DNA from: CAZNHL01 sp964572965
Lineage (GTDB): Bacteria > Bacteroidota > Bacteroidia > Cytophagales > UBA9547
DNA: 47,807 bases
Direction of reading: 5' to 3'
Assembly (NCBI GenBank): GCA_964572965.1
Contig: CAZNHL010000029.1
Coordinates: forward strand, 1 to 47,807
Made by a program: the position numbers and the translations under genes. Of this stretch, positions 21,401 to 28,506 are shown piece after piece. The notes beneath the pieces were generated by a model. It was not told the DNA's origin and searched no databases. It saw only the letters and a program-made list of their open reading frames with translations. Each line of letters opens with the position of its first letter. Position 1 is the stretch's first letter.

Positions 21401-24400
21401 CAGATCCGTCAAGCACCACCGCAAAAGTACCTTCGCCGGACTGAGAAAAGCCATCGATAAATACTGAATCTGTAATTACCGGAAGCGCCGCTAAAGGCTT
21501 AATAACAAATGGCCCTGTTCCGGGAATTGCAAATTTAATAACATCTTTTCCCGGTTTGGAATTAGAACAATTTAAGGCTTCACGTAAAGAGCCTTCCCCA
21601 TCATTGTCAGTATTGGTTACATAGCATGGGCATTCTAATGCAGTAATGATCATTGTGTCAGAATAAGCAACACAACCTTTGTCTGTAAATACTTCTAAAC
21701 TGTATTTACCACTCTTTGTCGGATATAAATTGTTATTATTAGCAGCTCCAAACTTCACTCCGTCTACATACCAGTTATATGTAGGATATGAACCTAAACC
21801 TGAAAAAGAAATCTTCTCACTTCCACAACGGGTATAAACTCCTTTCGGCACAAAACTTACATTTGGCAATTGATTTTGAGTTACATTAAAGTTAGTGGTT
21901 GACTGACACCCACTGGCAGGATTTGTAGCAACTACTGAATATACGCCACCCTGGCTGATAGAAATACTTGTAGTAGTAGCACCTGTACTCCATTTAAAAT
22001 CACTTGAAAGGTTTTGCGTTAATGTTACACTGCTACCAGAACAAAAAGATGCCGGCCCTGTAATTACAGGCTTACCAGGAGCTGCTTTCATTCCCACCCC
22101 GGTCTTATTTGATGTAGCACTACAACCGTTAAGGTAATTAGATCCTTTAGTGGTTACTGTCACATAATACTCTCCAACGTCAGATGACGAAAGTTGGGTA
22201 ATATTAAACAAAGGTCCGTTGAAAGATGTAAGGGTATTATCCTTATACCACTGGAAACTAAAATCAGAACTACTAAGTGCGGTGTTTAACGCTGTTGCTG
22301 TACCTTCACAAATTGTATCTCCTTTGATTTTCACAATAATCTGAGGAGCTACAGCTATATTTAACTTATCGGATTCTGTATAACATCCGGAAGTATTGCC
22401 GGTAACTCTGACCTTATAATTACCTGATCCGGTAACATTGTTCAAAACATTGGTTACTCCCACACCACTGATAGCCGTCTGCTCTTTATACCAGCTCAAC
22501 GTATTGCCTGTTGCGGAAGCATCAGTACTCAACGTTACACTTCCCGCATAACAAACCTGAGAAGCATCTGAGCTAATTAAAGGTTTTGTTGGTTTAGCAT
22601 ATACTGCAATATTATATGCTGGTAAACTTGCATAACAACCACTCTTAATATCTGTTACCGTAGCTATATAACTTCCTGCATCTCCGGCCTTTGTATCATT
22701 AAGGGTTAATACTGAACGGTTTGATGCAAGAGAAGTAGTGTTAAACTTCCATGCAAATGAATAAACTGAAGGATCAAGGTTAGTATTAATAACCAAAGCA
22801 TCACCTAAACACACTTTTGGATTACCGGAAACCTGATTAGGAACAGTGAAAGTAGTAAGGTCAACCGCTTCAGTAGTTGCACTGCAGCTTGTTGATACCT
22901 GATAAGTGGCTGTATATGTTCCACCAACACTTACAACGATACTTGATGCTGTTGAAGCCGGTGCCGGAGATACGGCTTCCCCGTTTCTTTTCCACTGATA
23001 GGACATCATCCCGGCAGGAGCTGCCAAAGTTGCGGTCTTTCCGTTACATAAAAGCTTGTCTCCTGTTACAACTAATTTTTCAACTGTTACCGGAGCTGTT
23101 ACTGTAAATGACTTTGACAAAGAATTAGCGCAACCATAAGCATTGGTAACGGTAAGCTTCGAGGTTTGATTACCCGGGGCAAATGTCATAACAGGGCTTT
23201 CAATACTTACTTGTGCACCGCTGCCAAACTCCCATAAATATTTTGCCTCTGTACTATATTTCGTACTTTGATTCGTAAATGTATAATTACTACCTGTACA
23301 CGGAGGAGTGCCTATCGCAAATGCAACAGAAGGTGCATTCTGTAAATTGATTGTTTGCTCCGACGTATGAGCACATATGTCTCCTGCCTTATTTTTGGCT
23401 CTTACGGTTAATGTTATTGTATATGGTCCGGCACCGTTAAAAATGTGGGTTATGTCACGGGTATTGTTTCCTGTACCGGTAACAGCCGGTGTACCATCAC
23501 CGAAATTCCATGTCCATGATTCTATTTTTCTGTCCGGTATATTGACAGAATAATCTTTAAAGGTTGCTGTCTGTCCTATACATGCAGGAGACTCCAATTT
23601 AAATGATGATGAAGCCGGTACCTCAACATTTTTAGAGACAGAACGACATAACCTGTTTAATGTAATCGTATAAATACCTGCAACGTCATATGTTTTATTC
23701 GCCGGCGTAGGTTGCGTAGACACCGTTCCATCACCAAAATTCCAGTTAAATTGCCCTGAAGCTGCTGTATTATTCTGGAAGGCAAACGGTTGACAATTAT
23801 TGTTTACCTCAAAAGCTGTCGCAGGTTCGGTACAAGGATTTCCTGTTCCGTTACAATCAAATACACTCAGTACTACCGGAGCAGATGTGCTTTCACAGGT
23901 TTTTAATGTAATTTTTACATGATATTGTGCACTTGATGCTGTTGCAAGCGACAGTGTTCTGTCAAAAGTAAGTGCATTGGCTCCTGCAATTGCCTGTCCG
24001 TTCAGATACCACTGGTATTGATAGCCGGCTCCCTCATAGGTTTTAAGCTGTAGGTTCCTGGCTTCATCTCCTAAACAATAGCTCAGAACATCATCAGAAA
24101 ACACCTTCGCCAAAGGCAATGGAATCTGATCTATATAAGCTGTTGCAAACGCTTTACAACCATTGGCATCCGTAACATTTACACGATATAGTCCTTCAGT
24201 AGTTACAGCAGGATGTTGTGCTGTTGAAAAATAAGTTGTATTAGGTTCTACATACCATTCGTAGCCGGCATAAGATGCCGTTGTTGACAATGCCAGGGGC
24301 TGAGTACCACAAATAGTAGCTTTCGTAATCTGCGGCACCGGCAGAGCAGCCACATTAATAGCTAAGCTGGCAGTCCGTACACCAAATCTCTCATATTGTA

Positions 24401-27400
24401 AGCCTATCGAATATGGACCTGTTTTATTCCATTCTACTATAATGCTGTTCCCATTATTAGTAACAATAGTTCCTCCCCCAGACAGAGTCCAGTTGAGCTT
24501 ATCAGTATACTTATCGGTTACAAAACTGTAGGTTACTCTTGCATTTAAACAAGCGCTGCCTGCACTTATTATCTGATTACTCAAGGCTGGCACTTTAGTA
24601 ACCTCCAGGGTAGCAGGCACACCTGAACATGGCAACCCTTCGCCGGTTGCTGTGATTTTAAACGGAGGAGTTCCACCCCATACCACCGTTAATTCATTCC
24701 CATTTTTTGTAAATGTTCCACCTGTAACAACCGCTGTGTAAGCAATATTTTTTGAATTGGTTACAGTATACTTGTATGTACCTGTACCAGCAGGGTCAAT
24801 TTCTGTCGGCCCGGTCACAGCAATGTCAGTAACAGTAGCTTTTACAAAAACTTTTTTAGTAAGTGTGTAAACCTTACCGTTTTTCGTAATAGTCAGTGTT
24901 ATCAATTGCTGGCCAACGCTATTGAAGCTTAAACTGTAATTAGTGCCAGATGGCTGGCTTTGACCTAATGTAGAAGTCCAGCTGTAAGTCGCTGTACTTT
25001 GCAGATCTTCATTGACTGTATAATTTGAACTTTCTCCAATACATACTGTATCGGCTCCGGTTATTGCATAACTAAATGCTTTTTTAACATTCAGGATAAA
25101 TGGAGATGACATACACCCCTGATTAGGATCCACAGCCTGCACTGACATCATAAATGGTTCGTCAGCCCCCCATGTTACAGCCAAAAGATTTGTATAAAAG
25201 CTTATTTCAGGGTCTCCTCCAATAACATTCCAATTCCCTGGTAAAGGTGTTCCAGCAGCTACTTTCAAATTATAAGAATATGTTTTGCCCGGATCCACTT
25301 CAGTTTCTCCATCTATTGCAACAACTTCAGGCCCTTTGATTACAGTAACTTTTACCGTATCAGTCAGATTACATGTTTTACCAGGTGTTATTGCCTGTGC
25401 AATCACTTCATAGCTGCCTGGCACAGTTGTCCATGTCACAGAGCCTCCGCTATTCGGGTCAATTGTAGTACCACTACCGGTAGCCGACCAAAGATATTGC
25501 ACTGCAGGCAACCATGGTGACGATGAATAATATGTCTGTTGACCCGCACATGCCTTGTCAGAACCCTGAACAAAAAACTTAGGTCTGGAATTAATAGTAA
25601 GAGAGTCGGTCTTACCGCAACCAACAACCTCATTATAAACAGTCAGATAAACTTTACCTAAAGTGTCATTCTGAGTTCCCTTCCACTGTACAGTTATCTG
25701 ATAAAGACCATAACCGGAAGATTGTCCTAATATCGAACCACCTTTAACACTCCATTTGTATATAGTAGCGGGAGATTTATCTTTTAACTGAGTTTCATAA
25801 GTTACCATTGCTCCCTGACAAACATCCACAGGGCCTTGCAACTTGAAATTAACAGGCACTATAGGTATCTCAATAGATACAGGGTTTTCACAAAAACCTG
25901 AACCGCAACCCGTTGCTGCTAAAACAACTTTCCCGTTTCCGGTAGTGCCATCACCCCATAATACAGAAATTTTCTTTGTATTATTTCCACTCACAATTGT
26001 TCCCCCGGTAACAGACCAGTTAAGGTTTGTACAAACAGCATCTGTTGTAAACTCACTGGTAGTTCCCGGACAAACTGTTGTAACCTGGCTGATGGTTGGC
26101 GTATAAGCAGATCGTATTGTTATCGTTTTGCTTGTTTGAGATGAAGCTCCACATGCATTGGTAGCTTTCAGTACAATAGTATAAGTCCCTGCTTTTGTAT
26201 AACTGTGAACAGGAATTGCGTCAGATGATGTTGTCCCGTCACCAAAACTCCACTCAAAACGGGTATTTTCCAGCGGTGTAGTCGTGTTTTCAAAAGTAAT
26301 CACGTCGGCGATACATGTAGTAGCCGGAATAGAAAAGCTTATCTGAGGCGGAGTAGAAACCAGGGTCGGATCTTGTGGAAATTCGTATGCCCCCATATCA
26401 ACAACCCCTGCAAATATCCTGGCTTTACCATCCAAATCATTTGAAGCAGGGGCATATTGATTTATACCTTTGTTTATCAAAGGAGACTCACAACTTAAGC
26501 GATAGTCTCCTGCCTCATAATCTGCAAATTTAGGATCGACGTTTAAGTTATTACTTCCTTCACCCTGATAACCACCCTGTACATTACAATTCATTAACCG
26601 GAATCTCGTTTGCTCCGTTGTACTGATAACTGCATTAGGATAAATATTTCCCCAGACGATACAATTCGATATGATATTGTTATTACCATAATCAACCCAC
26701 AAAAATATGATATCACCCTGAGTTGAGGAAAAAGCTCCTGAGGATTGATTTTTTACAATAGTGCAATTCTGAATAGTTGATGTCATTGCGGTAAAAGCAG
26801 CACCACTGCCTGCCATATTCCCATCAAATAAACAATTGATTATATACTTTGTACGGGATGAACCATCAGTACTATAACCTCCTCCATAATTGGCAGCTTT
26901 ATTTCTGATAAACTTGCAATTGGTCAGACCTCCTCCTCCTAATAAAAAAACTCCTCCGCCTGAATTGGTAGTCTCATTTTCCTTAAAAACAGAAGAGACA
27001 ATATCTGCTCTCATCGCATAAACGGCACCTCCTTGAGAACTAGAAGTGTTTTTAATAAAAGTACATCGGTCAATCAGACAAACCGGATTGCTATATAAAG
27101 CACGCCCTTTATTACCTTCGAATAAAGACTGCGTTATCTTGACATCAAAAGCACTCATAATTGTTATACCTGAAGCGCCATAATTTGCTCCCAATGCGTT
27201 ATTTGATAAAAATTTACACTCGGATACATTGATTTTATTCCCGACAAAATAGATAAAACCATTGTTATAGTCTCCTGTTAGATTTGAATTAGTAACTTCT
27301 GTATTAATTAAATCCAAAGAACCTATAGAGGCGTCTCCTGCGAAGTCCAGGAGACGCCCTCCATCTATATCACTACTGTTCCCGTCAAATTTACACCCGC

Positions 27401-28457
27401 TAATAGTAGTTAATTGTTCAATACTGTTGCTAATTGTGAATAGTGCTTTATAACTGGCGGAGTTTGTAGCATGTATTGAATTTCTAAGAAAACTTGAATT
27501 CAAAATTTTCAGTTCAGAATCCTGACTTATCAGCAGCGCCCCCGAGTTGTCATTAAAAACTGTATTATCAAATTGTGCTTTTGCAGGAGCACTAACGACC
27601 ATAAATCCCCCTTTATTATTGCTCACAGTACAACGGTTCATTGAAAAACTACCGCCAAGACTCTGAAAAACAATGCCTATACTCTGGCTGAAATCATTTC
27701 CTGAAAACCTGGACTCAATCACCTCCAAGTTAACTTTAGGACGGGCCAATATCAGCGCCTGTACACTTCCTGAAGAATAATTTTGAATAGTTATATTAAC
27801 AAATTTCAGGTTAGATACAGGGTTCTCTTCGCCTGCAAAAGTGCTATTATCCAAAAGTATTGAACCACTGTTGTCTAATACACAATTTGTGATTTCTATA
27901 TCACTTGAGTATGTTAAAATTACAGCCCTGGTACTCTGATTTGAAAAGTAACAATTATTAAGGTTCAAATAATATTTTTGACTTTTCTGTACGATTAAGT
28001 TCCCTTCAAAATCATACATGTTTGCGATAGCATAAACCCCATTGAGAAAATTTACTCCATCAAAGGCCACCTTAATCTCCGGAAGCATACAAAAGGATCG
28101 ATTCGGCCCAGTCTCCACATTGGTTACACTAAAGATTGTTTTGTTGTTAACATAATCTCTTAAAAATACACTGGCTTCATTTCCATTAAACCCACCATAG
28201 AAGCTTAAGCTTTTTTTCAACTCAAAACCTTGAGTCATGCTGACCGGAGGGGTATATGTTCCTTTTGCTACCCATATCTGGTCATCGCTTGCAGCAGCAG
28301 CAATAGCTCCTTCAATAGTCTTGAATGGTGTTACCCAGGATGTCCCGTTTTCTGTACTTCCTATATAGCTACCATTTACATAAACTACCTTTGCAAAAAC
28401 CGATAGCGGCAATAAAAAAGCTATTAAAAAAACCAGTCGAATAAATTTGTTATTCAT
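12480..28457 (-). CDS. Giant 5325-aa T9SS surface protein: beta-helices, PKD/Ig repeats, six-fold SLR/beta-helix modules
   Basis: Signal peptide MNNKFIRLVFLIAFLLPLSV. Residues about 25-695 form a right-handed parallel beta-helix (asparagine ladders such as NNCYFSN) closed by VDMGAYEF. Residues about 700-2280 are PKD/Ig-like domains, with WSFGDGTTSS and two NFGDG copies as clear PKD cores and about 15 cysteine-containing strands of the CxGxxxTY type. Residues about 2280-5035 are six consecutive modules, each opening with a GSLREA-like motif, continuing as a beta-helix and closing with a small Ig-like domain that ends WELNV-like. Residues about 5040-5230 are PKD-like. The C-terminus from VVYPNP (about 5247) to FKILVH is a T9SS type A sorting domain, so it should be exported by T9SS and attached or released at the surface. 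It is among the largest proteins seen in this phylum; the fold suggests adhesion or polysaccharide contact, but no catalytic site was identified. Confidence 0.92.
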   Translation of the reverse strand: MNNKFIRLVFLIAFLLPLSVFAKVVYVNGSYIGSTENGTSWVTPFKTIEGAIAAAASDDQIWVAKGTYTPPVSMTQGFELKKSLSFYGGFNGNEASVFLRDYVNNKTIFSVTNVETGPNRSFCMLPEIKVAFDGVNFLNGVYAIANMYDFEGNLIVQKSQKYYLNLNNCYFSNQSTRAVILTYSSDIEITNCVLDNSGSILLDNSTFAGEENPVSNLKFVNITIQNYSSGSVQALILARPKVNLEVIESRFSGNDFSQSIGIVFQSLGGSFSMNRCTVSNNKGGFMVVSAPAKAQFDNTVFNDNSGALLISQDSELKILNSSFLRNSIHATNSASYKALFTISNSIEQLTTISGCKFDGNSSDIDGGRLLDFAGDASIGSLDLINTEVTNSNLTGDYNNGFIYFVGNKINVSECKFLSNNALGANYGASGITIMSAFDVKITQSLFEGNKGRALYSNPVCLIDRCTFIKNTSSSQGGAVYAMRADIVSSVFKENETTNSGGGVFLLGGGGLTNCKFIRNKAANYGGGYSTDGSSRTKYIINCLFDGNMAGSGAAFTAMTSTIQNCTIVKNQSSGAFSSTQGDIIFLWVDYGNNNIISNCIVWGNIYPNAVISTTEQTRFRLMNCNVQGGYQGEGSNNLNVDPKFADYEAGDYRLSCESPLINKGINQYAPASNDLDGKARIFAGVVDMGAYEFPQDPTLVSTPPQISFSIPATTCIADVITFENTTTPLENTRFEWSFGDGTTSSDAIPVHSYTKAGTYTIVLKATNACGASSQTSKTITIRSAYTPTISQVTTVCPGTTSEFTTDAVCTNLNWSVTGGTIVSGNNTKKISVLWGDGTTGNGKVVLAATGCGSGFCENPVSIEIPIVPVNFKLQGPVDVCQGAMVTYETQLKDKSPATIYKWSVKGGSILGQSSGYGLYQITVQWKGTQNDTLGKVYLTVYNEVVGCGKTDSLTINSRPKFFVQGSDKACAGQQTYYSSSPWLPAVQYLWSATGSGTTIDPNSGGSVTWTTVPGSYEVIAQAITPGKTCNLTDTVKVTVIKGPEVVAIDGETEVDPGKTYSYNLKVAAGTPLPGNWNVIGGDPEISFYTNLLAVTWGADEPFMMSVQAVDPNQGCMSSPFILNVKKAFSYAITGADTVCIGESSNYTVNEDLQSTATYSWTSTLGQSQPSGTNYSLSFNSVGQQLITLTITKNGKVYTLTKKVFVKATVTDIAVTGPTEIDPAGTGTYKYTVTNSKNIAYTAVVTGGTFTKNGNELTVVWGGTPPFKITATGEGLPCSGVPATLEVTKVPALSNQIISAGSACLNARVTYSFVTDKYTDKLNWTLSGGGTIVTNNGNSIIVEWNKTGPYSIGLQYERFGVRTASLAINVAALPVPQITKATICGTQPLALSTTASYAGYEWYVEPNTTYFSTAQHPAVTTEGLYRVNVTDANGCKAFATAYIDQIPLPLAKVFSDDVLSYCLGDEARNLQLKTYEGAGYQYQWYLNGQAIAGANALTFDRTLSLATASSAQYHVKITLKTCESTSAPVVLSVFDCNGTGNPCTEPATAFEVNNNCQPFAFQNNTAASGQFNWNFGDGTVSTQPTPANKTYDVAGIYTITLNRLCRSVSKNVEVPASSSFKLESPACIGQTATFKDYSVNIPDRKIESWTWNFGDGTPAVTGTGNNTRDITHIFNGAGPYTITLTVRAKNKAGDICAHTSEQTINLQNAPSVAFAIGTPPCTGSNYTFTNQSTKYSTEAKYLWEFGSGAQVSIESPVMTFAPGNQTSKLTVTNAYGCANSLSKSFTVTAPVTVEKLVVTGDKLLCNGKTATLAAPAGMMSYQWKRNGEAVSPAPASTASSIVVSVGGTYTATYQVSTSCSATTEAVDLTTFTVPNQVSGNPKVCLGDALVINTNLDPSVYSFAWKFNTTSLASNRSVLTLNDTKAGDAGSYIATVTDIKSGCYASLPAYNIAVYAKPTKPLISSDASQVCYAGSVTLSTDASATGNTLSWYKEQTAISGVGVTNVLNNVTGSGNYKVRVTGNTSGCYTESDKLNIAVAPQIIVKIKGDTICEGTATALNTALSSSDFSFQWYKDNTLTSFNGPLFNITQLSSSDVGEYYVTVTTKGSNYLNGCSATSNKTGVGMKAAPGKPVITGPASFCSGSSVTLTQNLSSDFKWSTGATTTSISISQGGVYSVVATNPASGCQSTTNFNVTQNQLPNVSFVPKGVYTRCGSEKISFSGLGSYPTYNWYVDGVKFGAANNNNLYPTKSGKYSLEVFTDKGCVAYSDTMIITALECPCYVTNTDNDGEGSLREALNCSNSKPGKDVIKFAIPGTGPFVIKPLAALPVITDSVFIDGFSQSGEGTFAVVLDGSVYSVNALKIDHNQANTKISGLTFTKFQNAVSLLTLVGNVVVEKNTFIDNAISAVELNNNTKGNTITGNIIQSSGNGIVLVADATRNTIQKNTISDSRIGVGIYSRSTLNHIYSNEILNSSEQGVYIYTNSKINTVKGNTIGLSSKDGIFIDGASKNIVDSNFVGVRSNGINIANMQNGLHIGANADSTIIKQNTIGYNNQNGILIEAKDQYISNNFVGANKNKDITANAKSGIYVAAGGIGTTVVSNNVANNADYGVYVETNTGVISNNISNNGKQGIYVKGNNNKLSKNTITNINQTISAIDLHYTSLPAGNAAKKPGAFSLYKRSANGIVLRGTGIANDTVEIFVNNNIKQQALIYAGSAKTDANGVWELNVKEGALFNPNTKNYFVNTLTTGLNTSELSDPYLTGCFNCICVVENKNDHGDGSLRAKVDSAHAGSCLVINFNINTPDTIVLQSAIRDLSVPVTINGKTGGATPQIFVKGTSAFNGFTAVGEGITINNLGLTDFRRGLLVKGHYNQFQRLDIVKTVQPVRVEGDNNRLVSSGLNTFLNGSSSYFADTALYISGNNNSIGALNAGNKIVNANKAGILVSAGKGNQLLYNSIYDNTLLSISLVNNGNNIHSKPTNLTGTLVGGVATVSGSAPAGDRVQVFASTSYIAEQAFGYATEVTANTSGVWTATIPASFIKTNENSYFVATATDGTGNTSQLSQPVRVGNFTEVCYVTNVLNAGKGTLREAVNCVNNAGTQGIGALVRFILPTATSNEIVLASPGLVVDNKYGVKINPYQIPVAVKAQTKAYDAFTWASQGFEIKNLTFDSFVTALNGTGNNAVIDSNQFVNNTDAVKINAAAGSTNTITNNYFSGGQTAISSLQGAAVINGNTIGVNKGGQSGTIAGYGIVVENAASLVVTNNTLRNITPATSGVAATYNGVPLYIRNAAGNISGNDIKGNDNAQPVVNLNNVNNFSFTNNKIGIGLTGLKLTSCNSGNVVSNQLTEVTAKGIDLVSSDNIIMSRNTIAGLTSGSKPIDLNLGTASKSNQEKKAPVIIKSTYHDDKLFLTGRTEIDDKVELFLSNAVKSDLASFLADITPDTSGLWVYEMAVPANDAKNYFFRATSRTSGRTSEASNTFNTDLKVCKVINKDDIGEGSFRDAIEKANNQFCNLIQFEIPGTSLAQIQPTSNLPVISTPLLIIDATSQPGYVTGSPKIQLESSASQTFGLTSKATDQFNVYGIRVVGYDTSLAVTRSISTEFKDNEFVGFTKAAISYVGKGHLLGNIVNNKITTSSSADYALMLADGDYTTIERNKIHGFGKFGIYSKANALRIGHNNISADNNTSAIGIKLDKTSFTQIYQDTITNAYQAIYLNEGERSSIFANVIGTRDNANNFVSNEAIYVDKTLLIKVYSNVVNGTLNGIVISNSDSVQVSNTKPKQVRNAVINLRDCKASQVYSNTMDSVNVGISALGSTNTIFRSNYISHITKCGIIVGKGSDNSVLIKNYIGASYAASQDYSEGEGIHISSSNNRIGGSPVKSDYNYIFHNKKGGIVIDTGVGNLITYNQFYENDTSAGKPSARAISLINKGNEEKVKPTITSHQWLSGKLHLTGTTTLGSLDSVHVYNGDGGYEEARVFMGSVLSAADGTWAIDLDTTGKVKPYTTIYLTATATNDQMNTSPLSDLYMAGDCFVTKLTDVADNDYPMANSLRMAVKCANGQQNPVGIYFRVDQYGEKMVPLRATMLPVKNTYGITFNGKNMITDQSVAVIDGIKLGAPKNADTLGWVLPAELKPLSVFENLTVRNFKNGIKVVADSIKVNGFNFRGNANSALIVEPTATKLIVSNASFNVNALDTTSAKMASTGVTIMPGAKLIAISNSSFDRLKTGVSINNSDSISVTGSTFGTSDQGITTALDVNNATVINAANNQFNSKIKTQQAVVWHNVKGGLKGNTFNCDSAYKPVEVKNSDGFDISDNKFNKKSDTYLIIEEARHGNVVNNTFTGPQNHSILVNKSEKISIVENNVYSAPADAFNLVASAKVLVSRNVVTNVRYPRTESDSVWCINIHRNDQTKVSNFGKQHPTDLLGSVKSPSKTERKGLFVQGKAEPNDKIEVFFSDSTVGTMNKYIVSTITDQNGLWEIRVPREEYKNDDSTWYHFVAVAIKPDSNTSRTSSVLHVPPLVNIVYVRNTYDNGSNSLRDAVLQVNSSDVKTKVIYQIDAAVFQPGPYKIRLDSALAPVEAYQGFIMDGNTQLGSGVGKDQRIIVDATLVDEGFGLEIVKETDSCKVKNISFLNAKKGLLLSNNKNNIEGLHFFTSGAARVQDTAIYIEGVESVLKRITVSNYHTGLLLTKTGEGNIITGSVIDSTVYGVVVSDGAKLNQFEKSKIRKSSKAAVLTEKAGGDNLFYKNVLGEENSPVVGNGFLISNTASQSIRNNRIAFVKPSANDETVSAAVTITGNSAFNFVYKNRIGLDSTATGGYSPDIRGISLVASAGGQPSRNSLINNEIVGTKKVAIYAKGSFGDVISENFIGTDSTKTVVYGLDSIGIHLEACNSSEASDNVIVNYDKSGIELWKSGNIKMHRNIIHSVKVKDMAINLNIATPLESNSAYARPEVTSGRLIDTQYVELKGKALASSIVEVFVAAADTSQSLAYVNETYSNASGDWTLNVPRAFFDYGKKNYFLAQTHNVTLSSQFSDSKKTNSLLCDLVELMEKGTVNVKILEEEYKPCPGPLFYLDGRLGGAEGLIYTWTANEWKDPKDGKIISFKDTSATGVKLSIKDDENCELIQNTKVTFKPRPNNPDFIVSNTVYANDTIVMVDVSMPAPTSYQWATSAGVTIIASGNNDDNFVGDDGVTYPKGRYVQFVLPDSGQFTVTQKSYRDGCFVQMDKTLNAGPKNPDDKKPYFVAGEVESFVVYPNPVGSSDDINALIKVASKDAVQLEILNATGVSLYQKELSGRTAYNVPLPDYLFMGDATFYVAKLTTNEQVIVFKILVH
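13340..21640 (-). repeat. Six SLR/beta-helix/Ig modules within the giant protein
   Basis: Module-opening motifs near residues 2286 (GEGSLREALNC), 2777 (GDGSLRAKVDS), 3080 (GKGTLREAVNC), 3494 (GEGSFRDAIEK), 4044 (ANSLRMAVKC) and 4529 (SNSLRDAVLQV). Each of the first five is preceded by a Cys-x-V strand (CYVTN, CVVEN, CYVTN, CKVIN, CFVTK). Each module ends in an Ig-like unit of pattern G-x-A-x-x-x-D-x-V-E-V-F ... G-x-W. Module lengths range from about 300 to 550 residues, mostly because the beta-helix varies. Confidence 0.85.
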
Positions 28458-28506
28458 ATTCCTTAGCTATTTATGTTCTTTAAACCCCAAAAGGGCACGT
28501 TTCCTG

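Noticed and set aside
12480..28457. Many antisense and shifted open frames of 60-125 codons inside the giant gene, and likewise inside the other large genes
   Set aside because: They lie wholly within long real coding frames, have no signal, motif or start context, and are expected by chance opposite Thr/Asn/Val-rich sequence.
12480..28457. SprB-type gliding locus
   Set aside because: The giant protein has T9SS and PKD features, but no PorP/SprF-like, SprC or SprD-like neighbour is present; the partner barrel is about 550 aa and of another type.
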